From positions 4,897,245 to 4,961,244 of the forward strand of contig NC_030988.1 in NCBI RefSeq assembly GCF_000149955.1: 64,000 nucleotides of DNA, in the 5' to 3' direction. A model generated the notes under the pieces. The model had not been told where the DNA came from and made no database searches. It worked only from the letters and a program-made list of their open reading frames with translations. Shown piece after piece: positions 11,903 to 26,026 of the stretch (positions within the stretch are counted from its first letter, which is position 1; every line of letters starts with the position of its first letter). The translations under genes and the position numbers were made by a program. Origin of the DNA: Fusarium oxysporum f. sp. lycopersici 4287 (Eukaryota; Ascomycota; Sordariomycetes; Hypocreales; Nectriaceae).

Positions 11903-12977
11903 GGGCGTCGATCTGTCATGCACAGTGTTGATGGGACGTAAGTGATCACGATCCACACAGAAAAAACTGAAATCGCGGGTGCCTTTGGTCTAAAGGTGTT
12001 GCCTCAGTTTCTTACTATCCTGTATCCGGTTCCAGGTTGGTTGAAGCTCTTCTAGTACATCTTTGTGTCCTGGGAATATCACTTAAAAGTACAACAGAAA
12101 TTGGATTCAATAGTACCAGCCATTGAATCGTCGTGAAGGTGGCATACGCCTTTCAGATTCTGACAAAAATGGCTGCTGGGAGTTGTAGCTCATAGCCTGT
12201 CAGCAGGAAATTCATAATGCAAGTGCTACTGTACGCCGAAGATGCGTACTTCATCTTCATCAGGCCTTCAATCCATAATAGTCATGTTCCTACCCTGCCT
12301 CTTATTGGACCTGAGCAAACCTCCCTATGTAGGGTCTTACGATCCATACATCTCCTTCCCATTCATTATATGACTGAAGCAGCTCGAGCTCTGGGTAAAA
12401 AGAATATCTTTAGAATAATACATACATGATTGTACCAAGTTAGAAACAGTCGCTTACATGCCTGGGTACGTGTAAAGATAATGTAGAAGCGTTCAAAACT
12501 TTGTAGATTGAAAGCCACCTGGAGTCATTCAGAGTAGTAACCCCAGTTCTATCGATATGTCGGCAGTCATACGCCCCTCCCCGACATGTTTGAATCAGCT
12601 TTGGTGCTTCATTACATTGTGTACTATATATGAAATTGGTATTAATAGCCTGATCTGCATGGCCCAGTCTTGGCTGATTCATGCGCCAGAACGTATCATA
12701 ATCGCATAGCACAACCGAAAATCGCACCCCAAGCCCATTACTACTTACAAATGAGGCGAGAAAGAAACCAGGCTTAAGGTAGCTATACATAGGGCCCTTT
12801 GATTAGAACGACTGGGTTCAAGTTTCTCATTTTTGGCAGCAGTCCGGGAAGTAAAAGAAAAATGAGAAAAGTATTCACAAGGCTAGGATCAAGCCGGCAA
12901 CGGCCGTTCCGGGCGCAAGACAGGCGGCCACAACAGTAGCATCCAGCTCGATCCTCGAATAAAAGGCCAACTTGCTG
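11903..12977. other. Intergenic, no gene recognised
   Basis: About 1.1 kb between the divergent MFS gene and the next plus-strand frame. Small frames on both strands have no motif. It likely holds promoters for both neighbours. Confidence 0.4.
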
Positions 12978-13520
12978 ATGCGGCTCCCCCAGCAATTTTA
13001 CCTAGGTCGACAGAATTTGTTCTGGCCCTGCAGCGACATGTCTTTGCCTTGTCTAGCACCGCTCGTCTCACGGCTATCTCATCTCTTTGACGGTAATAGC
13101 TGGACTGACCAGAATCAATCAACTCGGAGAAGGGTGAAAAATGCATTCCGACGGAAGAAGATTAATTTGTGGCCTTTCAAGAAGAAGCACCAGATGTATA
13201 CTCAAAGATATGACGCAGACAATCTTGCAACAAGTCAACAGGCAAATACGATGTATACAACAAGATATGGATCAAGCCGCACCACGAACAGAAGAAGCGA
13301 AGATGCTATCTCCTCTCAAGTCGTCCCTGTATCAGTCAACGTTCTCACAATGCCGCGACAAGTCGATCGTGCATGTCAAACTGATCTACGACCATCCTCG
13401 GCGCTCTCAACATACGAACTGGTCTCAGCCAATACGCTAGACGAGTGCACAACTCCAGATGGAAGACAGCCGCCTCCTCCGCCCCCGCCTTATACGCCTG
13501 GGCAAGGCCTAAAGCAGTGA
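12978..13520 (+). CDS. Hypothetical basic, proline-tailed protein
   Basis: Frame of 180 aa from an ATG at 12978. I do not recognise the family. The first 35 residues are moderately hydrophobic. A strongly basic stretch follows (RRRVKNAFRRKKINLWPFKKK, about residues 48-68), which could be a nuclear or membrane-contact signal. The middle is rich in Ser, Thr, Gln and Arg, and the end carries a run of seven prolines before YTPG. No enzyme motif is seen. The composition is believable for a real low-complexity fungal protein but there is no independent support. Confidence 0.4.
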   Translation: MRLPQQFYLGRQNLFWPCSDMSLPCLAPLVSRLSHLFDGNSWTDQNQSTRRRVKNAFRRKKINLWPFKKKHQMYTQRYDADNLATSQQANTMYTTRYGSSRTTNRRSEDAISSQVVPVSVNVLTMPRQVDRACQTDLRPSSALSTYELVSANTLDECTTPDGRQPPPPPPPYTPGQGLKQ

Positions 13521-14532
13521 TCGGCGTGAGCGGACGCAGCAGGCGATACTCAGTACATATATTAGGAGAAAACAGGCAAACTTGTTCTACAGCACATCAT
13601 AAAGCTCAGATCAAATAGAACGATCAGGCGAGATGAAAGATGCAGTTACAGTGATAGAACAGGGCAAAGGATGTGCTTCCACTGTAGTATGGGGTGTAAT
13701 CATTGACATACCCTGAATTGTAGTGAACAATGGGCCACGGCCACTTGAAGGCTTACTAGCCCAAGTAAGCAGGGAAGGTTTAAGAGACTAATGCGTATTT
13801 TTAGTACGCGTATTAGCAGACTGTGGAAACCAGAGTCTGGAATGGAAGTTGAGAGTGAGAGTTAGCATCCACGATTTAGTGATTTCGCTAATTGTCAGTA
13901 ATGGTGCCTTCCCCTACGTGTGCTTTAGCAGCACACGACAATTATTCAGCCTCTTAGATAAAGAATCGTGGAGTATTTTCATTACTACCGTGACTCCTTA
14001 CCCAATGGGACTTCATGGCATACGGAAGTTCAATACCCATTGTCTTGTTTGAACCAGGCTCGTGCAGGCACTATAGCGAATACCGTGTACAAAGCTCAAG
14101 GACCTGGATAGGAGACCAAACACCAGTTAATGCGCTTAGTATGCCCCTTTCTCTGGCTCTCCATGCTTGTCTTTGTTCGCATGCCGGCGTGGAACGTAAT
14201 GAAGTCATTATGGCCTGGACAGATTTAGCAGCCATGTCGTATCACACTGACTCATGAAAAAGCCATATAGCGGAAAATGACCAAAAGTCTACCGCCGCAA
14301 ATGGACTTTCTCACACAGATCTGTTTACATCAGTCCAACCAGACAGTCCATAATTTGCCTTTACATTTGTACCCTCCCAGTTCACCCCGAGAGTATCACC
14401 TTGTCCGTGAGGCCGCATGAAATTCCTGTACTTTTAAGTTTCCTTCGACCCTCACCATCGACGAAAAACCATCTGGCAGCTTGTTTTTTTTCTCATCTAC
14501 TCATATTGAGAGAGAAAGGCGTTTCAGGAAAT
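13521..14532. other. Intergenic, no gene recognised
   Basis: About 1 kb with only short uninformative frames. The right end, just before 14533, contains a T-rich stretch typical of a fungal core promoter for the dehydrogenase gene. Confidence 0.4.
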
Positions 14533-15565
14533 ATGGCTGAATTGGTTTTTGAAAATGAGGACTTGACTGCCCTCAAGGGTAATGTTATCGTCGTCACAGG
14601 TACGCAAGATACTGCCCGTCTCGGCTCCCCACACCCATCCCCAGGTGGTCATGCTCATACATGGGTTGACTATACACGTCTTAGTTACGTCGGCCTCAGT
14701 TAACATTAAAACTCTTTCAATAGGCGGTTCATCTGGCATAGGATTGGCTACCGTGGAGCTACTTCTGTCAATCGGAGCCTCGGTAGTCAACGGTGATGTC
14801 CAGGCTCCAGAAAAGGAGATGGCAGGCGCATATGAGTTCATCAAAACAGATGTAACTAAATGGGAAGAGTTACTTGCGCTGTTTAATAAGGCGAAGGAGA
14901 CACATGGCCGCATCGATCATGTTTTTGCCAACGCCGGCATTGGCCCACGCGCCGATTACTTGTCTACTCAACTTGACCAAGCTGGCAATCTAATGGAACC
15001 ATCGAGCCAGAATCTCGACATTAACCTCAAGGGTGTCATAAACACGTCAACTCTCGCGATTCACCATCTGCGACAGCAAGCTGAGGGAGGAAGCATTGTT
15101 ATCACGGGATCCGCGACCGGTCTCCAGCGTTTTCGGGCCGTTGACTACGGTAAGTTGGGGAACGGTGTTCTCAGCGCGCTTTACGCTGGCTAATACGTGT
15201 TAGCTACTGCCAAACATGGAGTGCTCGGTTTTGGGCGAGGACTTGTCCCGTTGCTTAAAGCCGCTCAACTTCCGATCCGGGTCAACACCTTGGCACCCAG
15301 CTGGACGGATAGCAACGTTGTCCCATCCTTGAAGAGCTTGCTAAACAGCATAAACGTCGACGTACAACCTGCCTCTGTAGTAGCTCGTTGTGCCGTTTAC
15401 CTCATGGCTGATACCACCATGAACGGACAAGTCGTCCATGTGCAGCGTGGTAAGTATGCTGAGGTTGATACGGCTGTTTTGATTCCCGCGTATAGGAAGA
15501 TCAAAGGCGATGACTACCCGAGCGAGGATGAAGTCTTTGAGCGACTTGCAGCAGCGGCAGCGTAG
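14533..15565 (+). CDS. Short-chain dehydrogenase/reductase (SDR)
   Basis: Three exons: 14533-14599, 14724-15149 and 15204-15565, giving 284 aa. Both introns are GT..AG and in phase. It has the classical SDR layout: the cofactor motif GGSSGIG at about residues 23-29, FANAGIG in the middle strand, a Ser in ITGSATGL (about 152) and the catalytic pair Y164 and K168 in YATAK. Such enzymes use NAD(P)(H) to interconvert alcohols and ketones. The sequence gives no substrate; many close fungal relatives sit in secondary metabolism or detoxification, which is general family knowledge only. The intron placed between the first glycine of the cofactor motif and the rest is common in fungal SDRs. All key residues are present, so it should be active. 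Confidence 0.9.
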
Positions 15566-16461
15566 GGTGTAGGTTATTGTACAGACGAAATGAGAATGAG
15601 TACGCAGCAGCAGAGAGAATTCTGTACAACTATAGAGCATGACAAGATACGACAAGAGAAAACTCGCGAAACCACTTGATCTTCTTTGTGCAAGGTGCAA
15701 CATGTGATATAGAGCGTTGAACAGGACAACCATACCGCACTACGTCAGAAAACGTCTATTAGCTTATCGAAGATTCACAATCACCCCTCATGGGCCAGCC
15801 TTCACAGAGAATCTGCATTCTCTAACACAATGTTACCGAATAGAGTAATAATTAGCTGTAGTCCTCCATCCATATCCGTGCCCCGGACTGGTTGCAGACG
15901 TGACACCACTTTTCAAATCCTCTTTGTAGTCCCAGGTGACCGTTTCAGTCCGATTTCTCCAATTCCTCGGAGATTGGACCCCCTTTCTCCGGCTTGAAGA
16001 CGATATACGGGTTAGGCTCCGCCTCAGCTAGGTATTACTAGGACATCACCACTTCTCGGTTCAGCTCGGTATGCGCCTAAAAGACATGCCTCAATAAAGT
16101 CTATTTTCGTCGAAATATCCTGTAAACGTGTCTCTCCTATACATGAGATACACCAATAATGGCCATATATGGAGTACTAGGTTTCTAACTACCAAAAGTA
16201 CCGACAGCCTTTGTCGCCAAGTACCACCAGCTAAAAAAAGACGAGTCCTTTTCATCCCTACTTCAGTATATCTTTTAGTGTGGAGTAAAAGAAACATTTC
16301 TTCTGCTTTTTCTATGGGATCTGTTTAATATAATCTGTTTCTGCATCCATTCATCATCGGGGTCATAAGAGGTAAGTTAAATCACATCAGTTTCTAGCTT
16401 CTACATCCGCTCATTCCATCCTAAGATCAAACAGGTATTCAACAAACATATTGCTTGCACT
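15566..16461. other. Intergenic, no gene recognised
   Basis: About 0.9 kb between SDR and chitinase, both on the plus strand. It presumably contains the SDR terminator and the chitinase promoter. No gene or clear repeat is seen. Confidence 0.4.
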
Positions 16462-18139
<1,678 letters not shown>

Positions 18140-19236
18140 TCTAGGGGGCAGTTTAGTGGCGGAATACATACATGGCTTAATGTGCAAAAGCCGCGACTTG
18201 ATATCGAGTAATCTACATTGAGTGGGCTTCGAATGATGGAGACCCGTGCGTTTCGTACCAATCCTGATCATCTTGCGTGGTACCTAGGGCTTGAAAGAGA
18301 TTCACAACTTTCAAGCTGCCATGTTGGCTAAGCTGCAAATGGGGACAAGCTAAAGGTTGTTGGCGGAATTTGACTTTGTCGTCGGTAAATGTACCTCTTC
18401 TCAATGATTGACTCTTACATTAGGTATGAGACATTATCAGTTTTGACAAGCGATCCCACCTAATTACCATAGTTTGGTAATTGGTAGAAAAGTGAATGGT
18501 AGCTGCAGTACGACACATATAATTAGCACACGTTCACCGATCTAGATGTTCGTGGGTGGGGTAAGAAATAAACCTAAAGTCCGCCCAAGTGACTTTCATA
18601 TGCAACCTTCAGTTTAGGGTACATACTCGATTGACAAGCGAATATAGCCTCGAGTTGATGTAACGAAATTGTTAGGATAAGTGTAGTGTATGAACTGAAG
18701 CAGAAGAATCTCATTTGATCAAGTTTTGGATATCAGGCAAGTTAAGGGAAAAAACATGAATAGAGTTATTTCGTCCTACGAGCCAATCGCAGTTTCGACG
18801 ACGATAATTCAAGGTATATGATAAAAAGTTTGAAATAATTGAATAGATACATAAGTTATTTCCAATGCTATCGAGAAAACCAATAAGGAGCCCAGTTGAG
18901 TACCAGACGAGATGCTAGGCATACCAGACATTTATTATTCAACCTGCAATCGGGAAGACGACATGATTGCATGTCGAAATGAGTCAGCCTCGAGCCGGCC
19001 TAGAATATCATTTGGTGCAACGTTGCGGCCAGCAGTACTAGTAGGTAGCCATGCTGGTATAAACCTTGCAGCTCGTCTACATAAGCCAACAATTCTCACA
19101 CATTAATTTGAATTCTGGAGCCTGTCCAACACCCAAATGGACCAGTCCCCGCCGTCACGAACAGTCCGGTAGAATGAATCGTTTATAATAGCCAATACGC
19201 GTGCCTATAAAAATCCTTAGGCATATAGCAGGGCTC
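18140..19236. other. Intergenic, no gene recognised
   Basis: About 1.1 kb between convergent genes (chitinase plus, epoxide hydrolase minus). It is AT-rich in 18700-18900 and has no supported gene. Confidence 0.4.
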
Positions 19237-20244
19237 CTATGATTTGTGCTCTACCACCATCTCTAGCCACGCTAGGATCTGCTCATTGACCTTGGTAGGC
19301 GATTCCCATAGTACCCAGTGAGACGCATCCACCTCTCTGCGAGTCAGGTTTTCAAAGTATTGATCCATGCCTTCGGACATGCTTGACGGTAACACTTCGT
19401 CCCGGGTGACAGCTAGGAACAATGCCGGCATTGAGAATTTGAGGGGCTTCAGTAAGAGCCGTAACTCGTCAAGGTAGTTGTGTGCCCGTGTGCGATACCA
19501 GCGGAGTGGTCTTTCAAGTTTAGCCTGTCCTTGTAGAGAATATCTAGAGACGTAATAATCCATCTCAACGTTCGACAGCCATTGGGATTGGTTCAATTTG
19601 GGTAGATTGTGAAACAGGATGCCTTCTGCTGCATGGAAGCCAACTTCATTTTCTGGACTCTTCGCGCCAAACATTGCATTAAGAAATTGCCGGATCTTTG
19701 TTTCATCCGTTATCTCCTTATCAATCAGCACGCCTTGGAACTGCAGCTGATACCTCAAGCTCTTCATAGCCTCGCGTTGCGTGACGTCATCGAGCGAACG
19801 ATAGATGCGCGAGGGCGGGATGAACGGAGTGCCGACGCTAAAAATACCCTGGACCAGGTCGGGAAACCACAGAGCCGTGCGCCAAACCACCGCGCCGCCC
19901 CAGTCGTGTCCGCCGAGGATGATTTTTTTATCTTTGACGACAAGATTTGCCAGGTCTCTGATGTCCTCGGCGATGCTCCTCAAGGCGTACGAGCTTGGCT
20001 GACTAGGGGCGCTGGTAAGGCCGAAACCAAGCATGTCTGGCGCGATGATCTGATATCCATGAGATTGCAGACAGGGGATCTGATACCGCCAGCCGAAGGC
20101 CAAATCAGGAAATCCATGCAGAAGGATAATTGTCGCAAGGGGTTCGTTATCCGGATCGGCTTTCATGTAATGGTAAGTTTTGTGGCGGATTGTTGCTGTG
20201 TGCCATGTCACTCGAGAATCCTCGATCCCAAGCTTGTCGACCAT
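19237..20244 (-). CDS. Alpha/beta-hydrolase, soluble epoxide hydrolase family
   Basis: Single exon from an ATG, 335 aa. Ordered landmarks: oxyanion-hole HGFPD (about residues 44-48), PDMLGFGLTSAP, nucleophile D114 in GGHDWGG, lid tyrosines in RYQLQF (Y165) and SRYSLQG (Y235), acid D282 in TRDEVLP and base H309 in SHW. An Asp rather than Ser nucleophile together with two lid tyrosines points to an epoxide hydrolase instead of an esterase. These enzymes open epoxides to diols through a covalent ester intermediate. The substrate may be a xenobiotic, a lipid epoxide or a polyketide intermediate; the sequence does not say. No signal peptide is seen, so it is probably cytosolic. It ends in HKS, a weak peroxisomal-like tripeptide. 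Confidence 0.92.
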   Translation of the reverse strand: MVDKLGIEDSRVTWHTATIRHKTYHYMKADPDNEPLATIILLHGFPDLAFGWRYQIPCLQSHGYQIIAPDMLGFGLTSAPSQPSSYALRSIAEDIRDLANLVVKDKKIILGGHDWGGAVVWRTALWFPDLVQGIFSVGTPFIPPSRIYRSLDDVTQREAMKSLRYQLQFQGVLIDKEITDETKIRQFLNAMFGAKSPENEVGFHAAEGILFHNLPKLNQSQWLSNVEMDYYVSRYSLQGQAKLERPLRWYRTRAHNYLDELRLLLKPLKFSMPALFLAVTRDEVLPSSMSEGMDQYFENLTRREVDASHWVLWESPTKVNEQILAWLEMVVEHKS

Positions 20245-21176
20245 ATTTTCAAGTCGGGTATTTGAAATGGCTGAATGAATCCGTAGAAAATGGGCTACAA
20301 GGACCAGCTATAACGTTGGCATTGAATATGCTCGGGTTGTAAGCCGATGCTTTAGAAACAGCGTTGCGTCAATGCTGTCACTAGCAAAGCCCTCAATTTC
20401 ATCTCTTATAAGGTTTGGATCTAATCATATGAAGAAGGAATACGAGACACGTCACGTAAGCGAAGAGGTGAAATCGACGGAGAGATGTATTCGGCCGTAT
20501 AGGCTGAAAGATCATCAGAGGTCGCATTCGGACTATATTGTCACCATCAAAAAGTCGGAGAATACACTTGCAAGTGACAGTATGTCATCTGCTATTAATT
20601 TCAAGTAAAGAACCTATCTTGCCCGACTCAACGGCCATTTCTGTGTTGTTTTCCCATGATAGTCTTTCCATACCTCGCCTAACGACTTGGTTTGGCCGAC
20701 AGAGCACTACAGTAGTCACTAATGCTTACATTCATTTTCTTATTTTTGTCCTTCGCTCTTTAAACCCCTGCTGAGCCACACGTTGTTGAAACTGGATTCA
20801 AATTACCCAAAGTCCATATTCAACCTTGCTGTGTGTCAACAGACGTGGAACTAGTCCCCTCATCCATACTGTACAGACAGGCAGACAGGCAAACATATGC
20901 GGTGACGACTGAGATAGAGGTCTATGGTAATGGTGCTAACGATGATGAGTCTTGAGGTAGTCGGTCACCATGTTTGTTGCTATGCAGAAGAAAAGGAGAA
21001 GACGCGGATAGTCAGGCTGCTGGATACGGGCTTCCCCGGCAGAAATCCGACAGATGGCTAATCTTGAAACTAAAAGTAATGCAACTCATTTTGGATTCGA
21101 CTCGCCTCAGGACAAGCTCAAAAGACTACCAATCTCTTCTGGTGCGAGCGATTTCCTGGTACACCTATACTAAGTC
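20245..21176. other. Intergenic, no gene recognised
   Basis: About 0.9 kb between divergent genes, with no supported gene. A short direct repeat (agacaggcagacaggca) lies near 20874. Confidence 0.4.
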
Positions 21177-22032
21177 ATGGATCGCACGAGCTTAACGTCG
21201 ATTGAGAAACAAACACTAAAAGAACACGCCGACAGGATGATGGATCAATGGGTCGCGCTCAGGGAAAATTTGAAGGTATGTACAATTCCAAGCAATCCTT
21301 GAGTACTGTGCAGTATGGTATCGAAGCTTCAGAGCAACTCACATCCGTACCCTTTTAGGAAGCCGATAGGTCGACTGTATCTAAGTTTTGCTTATATCTT
21401 CAGATCTTGGCACTAAGTCTATATCCTGATTACAATGCGAAAGAAGCCAGAGAGCTATTGGCACGAGATGAGATATCCATGCTGCGAATATTCTTTGAGA
21501 AAGATGACGGGCCGGATCCGGAATCGGTCGATCACGCGCAAGCTGGCCACATAATAGCACTTGCGTATGGCTTATTTGAAGCGTCGGGAGGCCAAAAAAG
21601 TGCTTTTTGGGATCAGTTCAACAACGAGTACTCATCTTTTAAGAATCAGAGCATATGTGGTTTCATGGTTGACGCTACGGGTATGAAATCCCTTGAAGGG
21701 GCCCATGCTGAACAGCTTTACCATGCGATATTGAAATCCAAGCTACTTTCGCGAAATGTAACCTTCAGCTTTACTATGTTTTCAGAAAGTGTTCAGAATT
21801 GCCAGAATGTTATCAACCCAGACTGGCATCAGAGAGCTTTCAAGCGATCGAGCTGCGGGAAAGAGCCATGAATGTGCAGTTAAGGCTTCCAAGCAAAGTG
21901 CGGCCGGAAATGATGTTTATGGGAAGCCAGGCGTATGATGGCATTTTAGCCAATGGAAATAAAGCTAGGGAAGTAGGAGACTCCACTCTTGCAATGACCT
22001 TGAGAAGGGCTTGTAATGTGTGCATTGTATGA
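21177..22032 (+). pseudogene. Unknown protein gene with probable one-base frameshift
   Basis: Exon 1 (21177-21275, 33 codons from an ATG) joins exon 2 at 21404 through a 128-bp GT..AG intron. The product has helical stretches (LYPDYNAKEARELLARDE; HIIALAYGLFEASGG) but no motif I recognise, and no signal peptide or membrane span. Near 21828-21833 the frame ends soon after DWHQ. The next frame continues with coding-like sequence (ESFQAIELRERAMNVQLRLP) to a stop at 22032. One extra G in the CATCAGAG stretch would join the two. This is either a decaying gene or a sequence error. If it is intact, the short version ends at 21871. Confidence 0.45.
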
Positions 22033-22221
22033 ACATACAAATAGCCCCGAGAAGCCATTCAGGAGCTATCAGCCAACATACAAATGTACTAGCGATATAA
22101 CAGCAAGGTGGCTTTTCTTTACAAGACTTCCATGCACTCTTGAATGGCACTAGAACTACGATATATTGTTTCCCATGTTACAAATCCCTAGCGCACTTCG
22201 TTAAGACAGTCTTGTGCACCT

Positions 22222-24980
22222 ATGATGGTTGTCTCACTCAGCTTCTCCATCATCGTTGTCTGCACGTGCCTGTCCAAACTGATTCACCTATATACATATG
22301 TTGGAACTGTGCCGCACGTTGCCCTCATACTTTTCCTGCCATCGGTTCTAGTTCCCGACATAGTGGTTATATGTCTGTCACGACTATTCCTGTCCCGGAA
22401 AAGGACCACCATCACCTACATAAGCCGTTTGTTAGGCTGCACTTTCTCGTATGTGGTAAACGTCTATAATTACCTTTAATTAAATGCTTATGAACTATCA
22501 GACTCATCCTGCTCGTCGCAACAGCTTTCCATGCAACATTCTATTACGAGACTGGCACCGAGGTTACGTGGACAAATGCACAGAGATATGTTCGCGATAA
22601 GGATGGCATCAGACTTTTGCTCAGTGGATCCAATTCCGCTATCGTCTGTGTAGTTCTCATTTTAGGTGTATCGTGGTTTTCCCAGACGCGTCTGTACCAG
22701 TACGCTGGCAGGTTTCTGAGCATGCTTACGGCACCATTGTTTCGAGGTAAATATCCATGACTCCACATAGTCTCCCGCAGAAGCTAACTTATAGCTCTGA
22801 AAGCACTGCAGATCTGGAACATGTGCAAACGCCGTCGTGGCTGTCACAGCGTCGAGGACGCGTATGACTATCAGAGCTTCATCAATTCCCAAACCGGTAA
22901 CAGCCATGGAAAAGTCTATCTTGACCTACCGCCCCAAGCCAATACCGGGAGTTCGCGCAGATACCCCAAGATTCTGGCCCTGACCATATTCCTCTACTTA
23001 GCCTTGACGGCCAGTCTCCGCCCATCCTCACCATATTCTCAAATGTCGGCGAGCCTACCCATCACGATGCTGCAGATGATCGGCTCGCACAGTGACAGCC
23101 AGGCCAATCGCTATACTTTAAACAGGAATCCCTGGCCCTTTCCGCAACTCATCCATACGACAAACTGGGAAAAGCCCAAAGGGTACTTCAAAGGATGGGC
23201 ACCAGGTGATAACAGCATTCTGGCCCAGTTGTATCGAGACCGTCTACCGACTTGGTTACCGGAGACACCTCCTGCTGGATTTTGCAAATGGCTACCGTCA
23301 AATCACTCGAACCAAGGGGATAGAGAGGTGGCGGATAGTGGTGGCGCTGGTCGTGTCTGCCACGAAACAAAGGTCGATGGTATGTTCTACAATCCAGTGA
23401 ACGACCCACTTCGGGTCACCAATCAGGATGAAGCAATTTTGGACATCCTTAGTGATTCATTTAGGAATGGGACAGTCAAGATCAAGCACATTGCTCTGAT
23501 CATGCTGGAAAGCACTAGAGAGGAGCTCTTTCCCCTACAACAGGGGTCGGACATTCACAACATCATCCTGGAGTCTTATAAGGGACAAAAAGACGGAGAT
23601 GGTGTCAATGCGCTTTTATCCCAACTAACTCCAGTGGCGGAGAAGATCACTGGAAAATCTGGCTGCTGGAAGAAAACAAATGGTTCGGATCTCGCCAAAG
23701 TACCAATACCAGAGTGGAATGACACAACGCTGAATGGTTACGGTGGCATCAACGTCATAGGTGGTTTCACTGCCGCTTCTCTTTCGTTCAAGAGCTTGGC
23801 TGCGACTCACTGTGGAGTCTGGCCTATGCCTGTCGACAGCTTTCAAGAATCTGAAGCGCAGAGTTACCAACCTTGCATCTCACAAATCCTACATCTCTTC
23901 AATCAGAATAAGGGGGCTAAGACGGCTTCGAACGACTTCCTGGAGCAGAAATGGCTCACAGCCTTCTTTCAATCTATAACAGACAAGTATGATCGCCAGG
24001 ACATATTCAACAATGAGATGGGTTTCGAAGAGATCGTAGCTAAGGATGTCTTGGAACAAAGAGCTAAGGCACAGTCCGGTTTGGAAGAAATCAACTATTT
24101 TGGATACCCTGAAACAACTTTAAAGACACACGTACGAGAGCTCATCGAGAAAGTGCAACGGGAGAAGAAGAGAATGTTCTTTTCCCATTTCACTAGCACA
24201 ACCCATCACCCTTGGGGGCTACCCCGTGATTCCAAAAAGATCGAGTATGTGAATACACAAGGAAAGATGGGATGGCATAGGGACTTCAACAGCTACTTGA
24301 ATACTGTGAGGTTCCAGGATGCATGGCTCGGTGAGCTTCTGCAGTTATTCGAACTACACGGCATTGCCAACGAGACTCTTGTGGTCCTTGTCGGAGACCA
24401 TGGGCAGGCATTCAAAGAGGATATCACCACCAGGACCGGAACCTACAAGAATGGCTATGTCAGCAACTTTCGTGTGCCCATCACGTTCAGGCATCCTCAT
24501 ATCCCTCGCGTGCAGTACGAAGCGAATGCAACTTCAATCTCCATTCTTCCCACGATCTTGGACTTGCTCATTAACACCAGCTCGCTTAACCGTAAGGACA
24601 TGACCATAGCATCTGATCTCCTTCACGATTATGAAGGACAATCGCTCATCCGGCCATATAAGAGCTCTCGGAACGGCCGTCGTGCATGGAACTTTGGCGT
24701 CATCAACAGCGGGGCGAGTATGCTCTCAGTGACGTCCGCAGATGCGCCCTGGAGGCTTGTCATACCTCTTGACCGTGCATCTCAGTGGAGATTCACCGAC
24801 TTGAAGAACGACCCGCTCGAGCTTGAGCCTCTTGAGAGATGGTCAGTGGCACAGTTAGTTGGTGATGCGAGAAACATCTATGGCGAGGAAGCGTCGCAAT
24901 GGGTTGTACAAGCTGATGCTGTGGCTCAGTGGTGGGCTTCAGAACGTAAAAGGCTCTGGGGATACAAGACTACGAAATAG
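22222..24980 (+). CDS. Membrane sulfatase/phosphoethanolamine-transferase-fold protein
   Basis: Three exons: 22222-22448, 22502-22746 and 22795-24980, giving 885 aa with all phases matching. The N-terminal third has several hydrophobic spans (about residues 5-30, 35-55, 75-90, 125-145 and a further one near 210). The rest is an outward-facing alkaline-phosphatase-fold domain: HIALIMLESTREELFP carries the first metal-ligand region, FFSHFTSTTHHPWGLP comes later, and VVLVGDHGQAF is the second metal site. The standard sulfatase Cys-x-Pro-x-Arg maturation motif is not seen. Instead SLAATHCGVWPMPVD lies where the nucleophile is expected, so a Thr or Ser could serve, as in lipoteichoic-acid synthase-type transferases. 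Related fungal proteins are annotated only as sulfatase domain proteins. The substrate is unknown; membrane or wall phospho-head-group transfer is a guess. Confidence 0.8.
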
Positions 24981-26026
24981 ACCAGAACAATCAGTCCACG
25001 GTGACTTTTCGGGTTAATGCTTGTAGTGCAGTGGAAGTTTTTATTGTCAAGCACAAAATGTTGCATTTGACGTTGCCGGCGATGCCACGAGGAACTGTTC
25101 AAGACATTCTGTTGTTGCATACATTTGTAGTGTTACAGATGGGCATATTGTAATTGCCCGGCCACATCTAAACCATAGCTAAAACGCCAGTCTGCGATCC
25201 TAAAGCGTTCCTCAGGCAAGAGCTAAGCACCAGGAGAGTCAAGTAAGATGGAAACCATCCGGATACGTTTTGAGAGTTTGACTGCACTCTTGAGAGAATG
25301 AGAAAATTGCAAGGACGAGTAGTCAGCAGTTTTTATTACGTTACTGGGCCTGGGGGAATTAAAGAGATGGCATGACAAGGTATTGACATCCACACAGCCA
25401 GCTCAGAGGCGTATTATGTTAAAGATCGCTAGTAGTACGTTTAAAACTAGGGAAGTAAAAGTGACTTAAAAGTCCTCGTTGGATGATGAATATACGGAGT
25501 ACTGAAGCATTAAATCGATGCTACTGTGGCTTGTTGTGGCTGAGATGATTCCGTATTGGGATTGGCTAGACTGAGGGAAGTATTTCTCTTGTTGTAGGTT
25601 AAAACCCAGTTCTCAATAAGCTCTCTTTTTTTCTAGCCTTCCTTCTTCTTTTTTCTTCTTCAATGACTTCTGCCCCACAAGTACTCCGGCTGTAGAACGT
25701 TTTAGACGGACCATTCGTATGAAAGGGATAGACTGAAATAGCTATGTTATAGAACACCTACAAATAATGCCTAGGGTACGTAGCTTACAAGGTCCCATTC
25801 CGGACGCAAAGCAGGGGCTTGTTGCGTACCATGCGAATTTGTCCAGAGAAGTCTAACCGGCCCAAAACTCCCACCTAGCAAGCTGGTAGTTAACCTGTTT
25901 GATTACCATCTCTGTCTGTCATGTCTCGTCTAGATTATTTTCACTGAGTTACGCCACACTTCTGTCTAAACCCTTTCCCCGTGGCCTTGTCCCCGCTATA
26001 GCTGGAAACAACTTCCAAGAAACGAA
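24981..26026. other. Intergenic, no gene recognised
   Basis: About 1 kb. A pyrimidine-rich run lies near 25625-25665, like a promoter or transcription-start CT box. No gene is supported. Confidence 0.4.
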
